From Acidimicrobiales bacterium (lineage in GTDB: Bacteria > Actinomycetota > Acidimicrobiia > Acidimicrobiales > JABEUL01), in contig DAIDJA010000099.1 in NCBI GenBank assembly GCA_027451605.1, forward strand, positions 1 through 6,657: DNA of 6,657 nt. Reading direction: 5' to 3'. This document shows, piece after piece, positions 1-5,412 of this stretch. Numbering within the stretch: the stretch's first letter is position 1; every line of letters starts with the position of its first letter. The notes beneath the pieces are model-generated. The model was not told the DNA's origin. It did not search any database and saw only the letters and a program-made list of their open reading frames with translations. Position numbers and translations under genes: made by a program.

Positions 1-67
1 AGTAAATGCTACGACTACCAACGTCGATACTTTGATTAACGCACTATCTTCTATCATTAATAATTAA
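1..67 (+). CDS. C-terminal end of an unidentified protein (5' partial), possibly a class-V aminotransferase or cysteine desulfurase
   Basis: Only the last 21 codons are inside the window, read in the frame that begins at base 2 and stops at TAA 65-67. The peptide ends NVDTLINALSSIINN. The other two plus-strand frames are less protein-like: one stops at once and one stops by codon 13. The pattern of an N-T turn followed by a short helix (xxVDxLIxALxxII) resembles the C-terminal helix of class-V aminotransferases and SufS/NifS-type cysteine desulfurases, which often end with an asparagine-threonine stretch and then 'D-x-L-x-x-A-L'. This is a weak match over very few residues. The protein could be any enzyme ending in an amphipathic helix. 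Being coding is more certain than the family name. Confidence 0.4.
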   Translation, partial: VNATTTNVDTLINALSSIINN

Positions 68-95
68 TTAGCCTTAAAAAAACAGAGATAACTTT

Positions 96-147
96 CAATG
101 CTCATCGGCAAATGAATTTATTGGTTTGCGCATTGAGTTTATTTTTT
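96..147 (+). terminator. Candidate terminator or structured 3' UTR after the upstream gene
   Basis: CAATGC at 96-101 pairs with GCATTG at 130-135. Inside it, GCAAA at 108-112 pairs with TTTGC at 125-129, with a 6-nt one-sided bulge (102-107). A T-rich tract (TTTATTTTTT, 138-147) follows directly. It begins about 30 nt after the stop codon of the partial gene. The layout fits an intrinsic terminator, but the bulge and low GC content make the stem weak. Confidence 0.35.
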
Positions 148-248
148 ATATCAGAAAAGTTGAGTACACCAAGCGGGGAGTAATCGACTTGTATTAAGTT
201 ATAGGTAGAAGATTTTTTGGATCTGCAAATTTTTTAATACATTGAATA

Positions 249-893
249 ATGAACCAGTACGTCGACTATTTTATTGCTAACGAATTTGATATTGAAGACG
301 GTTTTAAGCTAAGAAATGTCCTTATTAGACCTCTTAGGCCGACAGATTTCAGCCAGTGGCTGGATGTTAGGACCTACAGCCATGACTGGCTGGTTAAATG
401 GGAACCGCGAGTTCCGGCGGGCAGATATCCCGAATTGACTGAAAGGGCTTTTTTGTCCAGGCTTGCGATGATGAAGCGTGAAAGACAGATTGGATCTTCG
501 TTCGGTTTCGGAGTCTTCTTTAATGACCATTTTATCGGAGAAGTCAATTTATCCAATATTCAAAGAGGCGCAATGCAATCCGGGACTATCGGTTACTGGA
601 TTGACAGACGCTTTTGTGGACGTGGGTTCATTCCCGAGGCCACAACTGGGGTTTTAAGGTTTGCATTCGAGATGCTAAATTTGCACAGAGTTGAGATACT
701 GATAGTTCCTACCAACAAATCTTCTTTACGGGTAGTGGAAAAGTTGGATCTTCGTTATGAAGGAATAACCAAAGATTACTTGATGATAGATGGCATCTGG
801 TGTGATCATGCAAGATTCTCCGTTTTGAATACGGATTGGCAGGCAAAGTCGGGATTCTACGAGAGGTTTCTTGTATCGATCGACCAACGTTAG
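249..893 (+). CDS. GNAT family N-acetyltransferase, RimJ/RimL type
   Basis: A 214-aa protein of the GCN5-related N-acetyltransferase superfamily, RimJ/RimL/YdaF branch. These enzymes transfer acetyl from acetyl-CoA to protein N-termini (ribosomal proteins in the classic cases) or to small amines in the cytoplasm; the substrate here is unknown. The fold begins near residue 21 with LRNVLIRPLRPTDF. YWIDRRFCGRGF (116-127) carries the R-x-x-G-x-G acetyl-CoA pyrophosphate loop, with G124 and G126. N156 and the S-L-R-V-V-E-K-L helix (159-166) form the usual C-terminal half, although the common G-F after this helix is D-L here. DGIWCDHARFSV (181-192) is the family's closing strand. The general pattern resembles mycobacterial Rv0995. 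An in-frame TGA at 243-245 rules out an upstream start. No Shine-Dalgarno sequence is visible, so the start rests on being the first ATG before the conserved region. It stands alone, convergent with the epimerase-like gene. Confidence 0.9.
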   Translation: MNQYVDYFIANEFDIEDGFKLRNVLIRPLRPTDFSQWLDVRTYSHDWLVKWEPRVPAGRYPELTERAFLSRLAMMKRERQIGSSFGFGVFFNDHFIGEVNLSNIQRGAMQSGTIGYWIDRRFCGRGFIPEATTGVLRFAFEMLNLHRVEILIVPTNKSSLRVVEKLDLRYEGITKDYLMIDGIWCDHARFSVLNTDWQAKSGFYERFLVSIDQR

Positions 894-1019
894 ATTCAAA
901 CTAATGATTTTATCTAGGCATACTCATGAATCACTTGAATTAAGTAGTGAGGATGTTAGTAGCAATCGCCCTGATATTCTGACGATCTTTTTGTAAGTTA
1001 TTTTGCACTTCAACACTCT

Positions 1020-1041
1020 CCGACGGTTCGTCGGCTATTTT
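1020..1041 (+). terminator. Probable intrinsic terminator between convergent genes
   Basis: A perfect 6-bp inverted repeat, CCGACG (1020-1025) and CGTCGG (1029-1034), with loop GTT, is followed by CTATTTT. An alternative hairpin, GGCT (1033-1036) with AGCC (1043-1046), overlaps it. The site lies 127 nt after the acetyltransferase stop and 33 nt beyond the stop of the convergent epimerase-like gene. The short T run follows the stem on the plus strand only, so it best serves the acetyltransferase gene. It may also stop readthrough from the other side. Confidence 0.5.
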
Positions 1042-1066
1042 CAGCCAATATATTTACGAAATAAAA

Positions 1067-2116
1067 CTATTCGGGTTGTGCCGCCTCTTTAATTACAGAT
1101 GGTGAGTGTTTAAAAAATGATTCCACATCTTTTTGATATTTGTACTCCGGCTTTGTTTTGCCAAGGTTAATCCTAAGCTGGTTTAATTCACAAAATTTGG
1201 CAACGGCGGCCGAGGTGGTATATTTATATGAAAATCCGGCGGTTTTAAATTTCGTGTTGTCAATGCCTCGTCCGTATTTCATAAGTTCCATCAATTCAGG
1301 TGTAACTTTAACTATTCCGGTCTTAATAAGCGGAGCTGAGATAACGTTAGTGGCATATGCGAAAAGCGGGATAAGTTTAGCTCCGGCAATGGAAGCGATT
1401 TCACTCCATGGCACCCGTTCGTCACCGGCAACGTTATATATCCCTTCAAGATCGCTGTTTGCGGCAAATACCAGAGCCGATACTACATCATCTTCATAAA
1501 TCAAGTGTATTGAAGGGTCGAATCCCAAGAGATATGGCAAAACCCTTTTACGCAGATTTCTTGTAATAGTGGTTGCGATATTGTCACCGATCACATTACA
1601 GAAACGCAACAACGTAACTGCTATGTGCGGGTTATCTTGGGCAAAATCTTTAACATAGCTTTCGGCTTCTATAATTGACTTTTCAATTCTAAGTCTGGCC
1701 GGAGAGGGTCTTTTTGAGGTTTCATCGAAAAAATAAGGGTCCTGAGATGACGACCCGTATACCAGGCTTGAAGATTTTACGATCAGCCTTTTAACCGAAC
1801 TGCTTCCTCCGACTGCGGCCAACAAGTTCATCGTTCCGATTACATTGTTTTCATTTAACATCCGTCCGCTATAAGCGGTACTTTCAGTCGCCATAAAAGT
1901 ATGCATCACGGTGTCTACTCTTGTAGATTTAATTATGCGTGATACGATCGAATAGTTATGGTCTGCCCTCAAGCACTCGGTACGTTCGAGTTCAACTTTC
2001 GGGTCGGATGTCCCCAGACCGATAATTGTATCTATTGTGGGATCGTCTTCAAGGCTTTTGGCAGTCATAGAACCCCAAAAGGTATCAACTCCTGTAATTA
2101 AAATGCGTCGTCCCAT
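1067..2116 (-). CDS. NAD(P)-dependent epimerase/dehydratase-like protein (extended SDR family, Rv0501-like), catalytic Tyr missing
   Basis: A 349-aa protein with an N-terminal Rossmann fold of the extended short-chain dehydrogenase type, related to nucleotide-sugar epimerases. The dinucleotide loop is ILITGVDTFWGS (5-16), where the middle glycine of TGxxGxxG is T12. VDTVMHTFMA (67-76), NENNVIGTMNLLAA (88-101), SSSLVYGSS (115-123) and VTLLRFCNVIG (167-177) are typical extended-SDR segments. The expected YxxxK reads LRIEK (142-146), so K146 is kept and the tyrosine is leucine. Classic epimerisation is therefore doubtful, and a binding or altered role is possible. The pattern resembles mycobacterial Rv0501 (annotated galE2), which is also next to an acyltransferase gene. 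The start was placed at ATG 2116, 2 nt after the acyltransferase stop, because AGGG lies 5 nt upstream and the Rossmann strand begins at once. A TTG at 2131 would add five residues and create an overlap. Substrate unknown. Confidence 0.88.
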   Translation of the reverse strand: MGRRILITGVDTFWGSMTAKSLEDDPTIDTIIGLGTSDPKVELERTECLRADHNYSIVSRIIKSTRVDTVMHTFMATESTAYSGRMLNENNVIGTMNLLAAVGGSSSVKRLIVKSSSLVYGSSSQDPYFFDETSKRPSPARLRIEKSIIEAESYVKDFAQDNPHIAVTLLRFCNVIGDNIATTITRNLRKRVLPYLLGFDPSIHLIYEDDVVSALVFAANSDLEGIYNVAGDERVPWSEIASIAGAKLIPLFAYATNVISAPLIKTGIVKVTPELMELMKYGRGIDNTKFKTAGFSYKYTTSAAVAKFCELNQLRINLGKTKPEYKYQKDVESFFKHSPSVIKEAAQPE

Positions 2117-2118
2117 TG

Positions 2119-3018
2119 CTACCCTAACCAAGGATTCTTTCGGTGAGCCAACATATCATAAATGGCATCCTGAATTCTTATCCGAATGTTTTCCGATTCA
2201 TCAAGCACTTTGGTCTTTGAATAGCGCAGTTGATCAGGCGGAACATCAAAATAAATCGGATCCAGAACCCTAACTTTAAATTTTGCAGGCAGATAGGCTA
2301 CAGAAGCCAATATCGGACCCACAAACGGGGTTAGCAAAACTTGGTTTAAGGTAAGGGGGAAATACGGAAGACTTAAGGCCTTACTCACCGACGGGAATTT
2401 CGTTAATATAGGCATAGCGTCTTCGGCTCCCACTACTGCAATCGGAATAATCGGGACTCCGCTGCGCATTGCAATCTCCACAAATCCGCCTCTGCCGAAT
2501 CTCCTTAGTTGGTACCGATCTTTGTAGAGCTTGGAAGGACCTTTCACGCCTTCGGGAAAAACAAGTGCGAGTTGCTGATCGTCATGCAATATCCCGTAGG
2601 CATTTGACGGATGTGCAGGTACGCCTCCCGCACGGTTCCAAAGTGTTCCTCCGATAGGAAGTGTTCTGAACCAAAAGTCGGCCAAGCCGTATACCGGACG
2701 ATTAAGTTCTTTTTCTATGCCGTGCATTATCACGGGGGCATCGGGCGGTATTGCACCGGCGTGATTTGATACTAATAAGGCGCCCCCTTTGGCGGGAATT
2801 TTTTCGAGTCCGTCCCACTCCGTTCTGAAGTATTTAGAATAGATCGGATCAAATATTTTTCGAGTCAATTGCCTGGTTGACTCACTACGCCCCCATCTAT
2901 CGACATCGCTTTGTCGAAATGACTGACCTACTGTTTTATCAGACTTGTCGACAAGTTTTACAATCTTTGACTCAACTTCTTTTTGCGCTGTTGATTTAGT
3001 AGACTTTTCCATATACAT
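2119..3018 (-). CDS. Lysophospholipid/glycerolipid acyltransferase (PlsC-like, Rv0502-like)
   Basis: A 299-aa member of the LPLAT/PlsC superfamily, which moves acyl groups from acyl-CoA or acyl-ACP onto lysophospholipid or glycerolipid acceptors at the membrane. The motifs appear in order: NHAGAIPPD (85-93), LWNRAGGVPAH (126-136), VFPEGVKGPSK (153-163) and VPIIPIAVVGAED (188-200). The catalytic histidine is H86 and the acidic partner D93. Spacing is H-x6-D instead of the textbook H-x4-D; similar 'NHxGxxPxD' forms occur in the MGAT-like LPLAT branch. About 55 charged and polar residues precede the domain. I see no clear transmembrane helix, so it is probably a peripheral membrane protein. The gene is followed 2 nt later by the epimerase-like gene, an arrangement like Rv0502/Rv0501. 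No Shine-Dalgarno sequence precedes ATG 3018, but a promoter-like pair lies directly upstream. ATG 3012 is an alternative start. Acceptor and acyl donor are unknown. Confidence 0.9.
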   Translation of the reverse strand: MYMEKSTKSTAQKEVESKIVKLVDKSDKTVGQSFRQSDVDRWGRSESTRQLTRKIFDPIYSKYFRTEWDGLEKIPAKGGALLVSNHAGAIPPDAPVIMHGIEKELNRPVYGLADFWFRTLPIGGTLWNRAGGVPAHPSNAYGILHDDQQLALVFPEGVKGPSKLYKDRYQLRRFGRGGFVEIAMRSGVPIIPIAVVGAEDAMPILTKFPSVSKALSLPYFPLTLNQVLLTPFVGPILASVAYLPAKFKVRVLDPIYFDVPPDQLRYSKTKVLDESENIRIRIQDAIYDMLAHRKNPWLG

Positions 3019-3023
3019 ACAAG

Positions 3024-3052
3024 ATTATTACGTTTTGCGAAGCTTTGCCCAA
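3024..3052 (-). promoter_or_regulatory. Candidate leaderless promoter for the acyltransferase-epimerase operon
   Basis: Read on the minus strand, TTGGGC (3052-3047) is followed by a 17-nt spacer and AATAAT (3029-3024), then 5 nt and the ATG at 3018. The -10 box matches TATAAT at five of six positions; the -35 keeps only TTG. Transcription would start at or beside the A of the ATG, giving a leaderless mRNA. This fits the absence of any ribosome binding site there. Leaderless mRNAs are common in actinobacteria. Confidence 0.45.
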
Positions 3053-3171
3053 TCCGCAGAAAATTTTTACTTTTATTTAACTTTGATTAGAAAAATGCAA
3101 GTAATCACCTCGGAATCTAACGGTAGTTCCACTCTTTTATTTACCGCAAAGATTGCCTATTGCCGTGAGTT

Positions 3172-4008
3172 TTAGATTTGACATTTTGGACAGTAAAACG
3201 TACTTCGGTTTCCAATCAAAGTCTTGACTATAGTTTCGTCACACGTTTTGCAGGCCGTGCCGTCTAGGCCATAGCAGTTGTGCAGTCGCTGGAATGAGCC
3301 TTTGCTGCCGTGGATATCCGAATAGCCCTTGTCGGAAAGGGTAGAACCTCGCTCCAGAATAGCCCTTTTTAGGATTGACTTGCAATCTTTTACCAACCGT
3401 TTTAATTCCGCTTCACTAAGGCTGCCTGCTTTTCTATTCGGCAAAATTCCCGAAGCAAATAAGATCTCATTTGCATAAATATTACCCAGCCCGGCTATTA
3501 AGTGCTGATCCAGCAAAAGCGTCTTAATCGGAGATGATCGTCTATGAGTAACTTCTTTGAGGTACTCGAAATTGAATTTCGGGCTGGCGGCGTCGGGACC
3601 CAAATTTGAAATCAGTTGTTCCTTAGCTTTGGGGGTAATTATGCCGACAGAGCCGAATCTACGGGGATCGATAAAAGACAACCGCGTGTTGTCGGAAAAG
3701 CAAAGCTCAATATGACAGTGTTTATAGGCGGGTTTCCGGGATCTGCTATTTTGGGATTTGTCAAATTTAAACGAACCGCTCATTCCAAAGTGGAATATGA
3801 GATATTTGGGGTTGCCGTCAAATTCGATAAATAGGTATTTCCCGTGACGAAACGTGTCCGTTAATTTTAAATTCGTCACCGATGCAAGCATTTTATTATC
3901 TGTCGGACAAGTCATTAAACCTGAAGTTTTGATCTTAACGACAGTTTTTCCTAAGCATGTTGACTCGGTTTGGAGTCGAAAAGTTTCTACTTCGGGCAGC
4001 TCGGGCAC
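3172..4008 (-). CDS. mutM: Formamidopyrimidine-DNA glycosylase (Fpg/MutM)
   Basis: A 278-aa bifunctional base-excision repair enzyme that removes 8-oxoguanine and formamidopyrimidines and nicks the abasic site by beta/delta elimination. The start is GTG 4008. It is fixed by the next codon, because mature Fpg needs Pro2 as the Schiff-base nucleophile, and the protein opens (M)PELPEVETF with P2, E3 and E6. K57 lies in RHGKYLFIEF. M76 (HFGMSG) with R116 and F118 (DPRRFG) form the void-filling triad. The helix-two-turn-helix is around GLGNIYANE (173-181). The zinc finger is complete: C253, C256, C273 and C276, with spacing C-x2-C-x16-C-x2-C. R268 sits in its GNRST turn. All catalytic residues are present and the length is normal. 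The gene follows rnc after 136 nt. It lacks a Shine-Dalgarno sequence; TAAACT, 6 nt before GTG, is a weak -10 candidate. Confidence 0.97.
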   Translation of the reverse strand: MPELPEVETFRLQTESTCLGKTVVKIKTSGLMTCPTDNKMLASVTNLKLTDTFRHGKYLFIEFDGNPKYLIFHFGMSGSFKFDKSQNSRSRKPAYKHCHIELCFSDNTRLSFIDPRRFGSVGIITPKAKEQLISNLGPDAASPKFNFEYLKEVTHRRSSPIKTLLLDQHLIAGLGNIYANEILFASGILPNRKAGSLSEAELKRLVKDCKSILKRAILERGSTLSDKGYSDIHGSKGSFQRLHNCYGLDGTACKTCDETIVKTLIGNRSTFYCPKCQI

Positions 4009-4049
4009 GATAAGAGTTTAGGGTCATAAAATTTGCACATTGTCTTAAA

Positions 4050-4106
4050 TTAAAGGCAGAGGCCAAGCGGATTAGAAACCAGCTCGACGGTCTTTTCAAT
4101 AGGCAT
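4050..4106 (-). CDS. Possible 18-aa small ORF in the rnc-mutM spacer
   Basis: ATG at 4106 opens an 18-codon frame, MPIEKTVELVSNPLGLCL, ending at TAA 4052-4050, inside the 136-nt spacer between rnc and mutM. A TTG 36 nt upstream could extend it to 30 residues. No Shine-Dalgarno sequence precedes the ATG and I recognise no family. An open frame this short is easily expected by chance. It is listed because it nearly fills the spacer and ends 41 nt before the mutM start, a position where a leader peptide would be possible. Confidence 0.12.
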   Translation of the reverse strand: MPIEKTVELVSNPLGLCL

Positions 4107-4144
4107 GAGCGCTATTCTGAAAGTTAAATATAGATTCAATCGAA

Positions 4145-4906
4145 TTACTGTTCGATGGCTGAACTACCATCGGTTTGAATATTTTGACACTGATTGTCTT
4201 TTGCGATTAACTTCTCATAAGCTTGTTGGGCGGCCAGCTGTTCGGCGGCTTTTTTGTTGGGTCCTTCTCCGTACCCGTACATTTTATCGCCTACGTAGAC
4301 AGTAACGTAATAGGTTTTTTCATGATCCTGCCCGGTGGAGTAGCTTACATAATTTGGGATCGGGAGTTTAATTGCCGCTAAAGATTCCTGTAACTGTGAC
4401 TTAAAGTTTTGTGATCCCGGCGACACCGCCGCTAACTCGATAGGTTCTCCCAATAGCTGAATCACAAATGAGCGGGTAAGGTCTATCCCTCTTGAAATAT
4501 AGGTGGCGGCAATCAAAGCCTCGACTACGTCACCCAATGTAGACAACTTGCTTCGACCATTTTGGTAAAGCTCACCGGCTCCCAATAGTACGTGGGATCC
4601 AATTCCATGATGTTCGGCCAGTGTTCCGAGATTCTTTGTTGCTACAACTTGAGACTTAATCTTTGCGAGTTCGCCTTCGGGTTTGTCTTGAAATCTTTGG
4701 TATAGATATTCGGATACTATAAATCCCAAAATTGAATCTCCGAAAAACTCCAGTCTTTCGTATGAAGCAGTTCCCGGATTCTCCGAAACGTATGATGCGT
4801 GAGTCAGAGCCTGTTTAAAGATCGGCTCTTTAAAGAACCTGTCGATTAGGTCAAACGGGTTTGTTTGTTGTGAATCTAGAGATGTCGAGTCTTCAAAATC
4901 AGGCAC
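4145..4906 (-). CDS. rnc: Ribonuclease III
   Basis: A 253-aa double-strand-specific endoribonuclease that matures rRNA precursors and processes structured mRNAs as a homodimer with Mg2+. The RNase III signature is ERLEFFGDSIL (50-60). E53 and D57 match the first acidic pair, and GDVVEALIAA (125-134) supplies D126 and E129, so the four metal-binding acidic residues are intact. A linker leads to a double-stranded-RNA-binding domain at about 165-235, ending in the basic helix GPNKKAAEQLAAQQAYEKL. A polar tail of about 18 residues follows. The start is GTG 4906: an in-frame TAA lies two codons upstream and no Shine-Dalgarno sequence is visible. The gene is 20 nt after acpP, so co-transcription with it is likely. 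acpP-rnc linkage is common in bacteria. Confidence 0.97.
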   Translation of the reverse strand: MPDFEDSTSLDSQQTNPFDLIDRFFKEPIFKQALTHASYVSENPGTASYERLEFFGDSILGFIVSEYLYQRFQDKPEGELAKIKSQVVATKNLGTLAEHHGIGSHVLLGAGELYQNGRSKLSTLGDVVEALIAATYISRGIDLTRSFVIQLLGEPIELAAVSPGSQNFKSQLQESLAAIKLPIPNYVSYSTGQDHEKTYYVTVYVGDKMYGYGEGPNKKAAEQLAAQQAYEKLIAKDNQCQNIQTDGSSAIEQ

Positions 4907-4926
4907 AATTTAAGAACTGGATATTT

Positions 4927-5202
4927 TTAATCTCCGTTGACTTTTTCGAATATGTAGTCAACGGAATCTCTTACCGTCATTAGATCTTCAAGGTCTTCGT
5001 CTTCTATCCTAAAACCCGGAGCTTTTTCGCTAAGTTCGTCTTCAAGGGCTTCGACGAGTTCAATAAGGGCCAATGAATCTGCATTGAGATCATCTACATA
5101 GGAGTCACTTTCGTTAACTGATTCGGGATCAATTTCCAAAATTTCTCCCAGTTGGTTTTTGACCATGGTTAATATCTCCGGGCGACTGTATTTTTCGGGC
5201 AT
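4927..5202 (-). CDS. acpP: Acyl carrier protein
   Basis: A 91-aa acidic four-helix carrier that holds growing fatty acyl chains on a 4'-phosphopantetheine arm during type II fatty acid synthesis. The arm attaches to S43 in DLNADSLALIELV (38-50), the canonical D-S-L site at the start of helix II. The following helix ends in DELSEKAPGFRIEDEDLEDL (55-74), a few residues longer than the usual EEEF-IEIPDED stretch of E. coli-type ACP. From memory, similar extended loops occur in some actinobacterial ACPs. The ATG at 5202 has the best ribosome binding site in the window: minus-strand AGGAAAGGGAG ends 5 nt before it. It is the first gene of the minus-strand block and probably shares a transcript with rnc. 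Confidence 0.96.
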   Translation of the reverse strand: MPEKYSRPEILTMVKNQLGEILEIDPESVNESDSYVDDLNADSLALIELVEALEDELSEKAPGFRIEDEDLEDLMTVRDSVDYIFEKVNGD

Positions 5203-5218
5203 TTAAGCTCCCTTTCCT
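5203..5218 (-). promoter_or_regulatory. Strong Shine-Dalgarno sequence of acpP
   Basis: On the minus strand AGGAAAGGGAG precedes CTTAA and then ATG 5202, close to ideal spacing. It is notable because rnc, mutM, the acyltransferase gene and the plus-strand genes show no comparable site, so acpP may be translated much more efficiently than its operon partner. Confidence 0.75.
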
Positions 5219-5241
5219 AGTAATTCGTAATTTTAATATAA

Positions 5242-5267
5242 ATAATACGTTAGCATTAATTGCGTTA
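5242..5267 (-). promoter_or_regulatory. Candidate acpP promoter -10 box with upstream TAACG direct repeats
   Basis: TATTAT on the minus strand (5247-5242) matches TATAAT at five of six positions and lies about 40 nt upstream of the acpP ATG. Two copies of TAACG sit just upstream, at 5267-5263 and 5252-5248, offset by 15 nt, with the near-palindrome GCATTAATTGC (plus strand, 5253-5263) between and partly within them. No good -35 hexamer is visible at 16-18 nt, which could mean activator dependence. The repeats may be a regulator site or chance in AT-rich DNA. Confidence 0.3.
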
Positions 5268-5312
5268 TATTGGTAGTAATCGTCGGCAAATACCGGCTTT
5301 AAATATTTGTAT

Positions 5313-5335
5313 ATTCCACATTGTTTTTATGGAAT
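5313..5335. repeat. Inverted repeat in the acpP/smc divergent spacer
   Basis: ATTCCA (5313-5318) and TGGAAT (5330-5335) form a perfect 6-bp inverted repeat around an 11-nt AT-rich centre. It lies about 110 nt upstream of acpP and 78 nt upstream of smc. The 17-nt centre-to-centre spacing and position between divergent genes would suit a dimeric regulator. No T run follows, so it is not a terminator. Confidence 0.3.
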
Positions 5336-5394
5336 TCATTTATGATATTGTAAATAAATCGTAATTAAGAAACGCAGTTATTGGCAGTCCCAAA

Positions 5395-5400
5395 TAGAAT
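5395..5400 (+). promoter_or_regulatory. Weak candidate -10 box for smc
   Basis: TAGAAT matches five of six positions of TATAAT and lies 12 nt before the smc GTG, so a transcript would have a leader of only about 5-6 nt. No acceptable -35 is found at 16-18 nt. TTGGCA at 5381-5386 resembles a -35 but is only 8 nt away. Low support on its own. Confidence 0.25.
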
Positions 5401-5412
5401 AAGCAGTAAATC

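Noticed and set aside
309..556. Two overlapping minus-strand frames inside the acetyltransferase gene
   Set aside because: The plus-strand frame has clear GNAT motifs; the antisense frames are short and lack motifs.
894..1066. A small gene in the spacer between the acetyltransferase and the epimerase-like gene
   Set aside because: Frames are very short and interrupted. The only supported structure is the hairpin at 1020-1034.
1140..1499. A 119-codon plus-strand open frame inside the epimerase-like gene
   Set aside because: It is fully antisense to a conserved SDR protein, has no ribosome binding site and resembles no family known to me.
2117..2131. TTG start for the epimerase-like gene giving a 13-nt overlap with the acyltransferase
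   Set aside because: The ATG at 2116 has AGGG at good spacing and begins directly before the Rossmann strand. The TTG would only add five residues without a ribosome binding site.
2945..3175. A 76-codon plus-strand frame across the acyltransferase-mutM spacer
   Set aside because: Its first third is antisense to the acyltransferase N-terminus, and the rest is an AT-rich spacer translation rich in F, Y and S with no domain. A transmembrane-like look comes from base composition.
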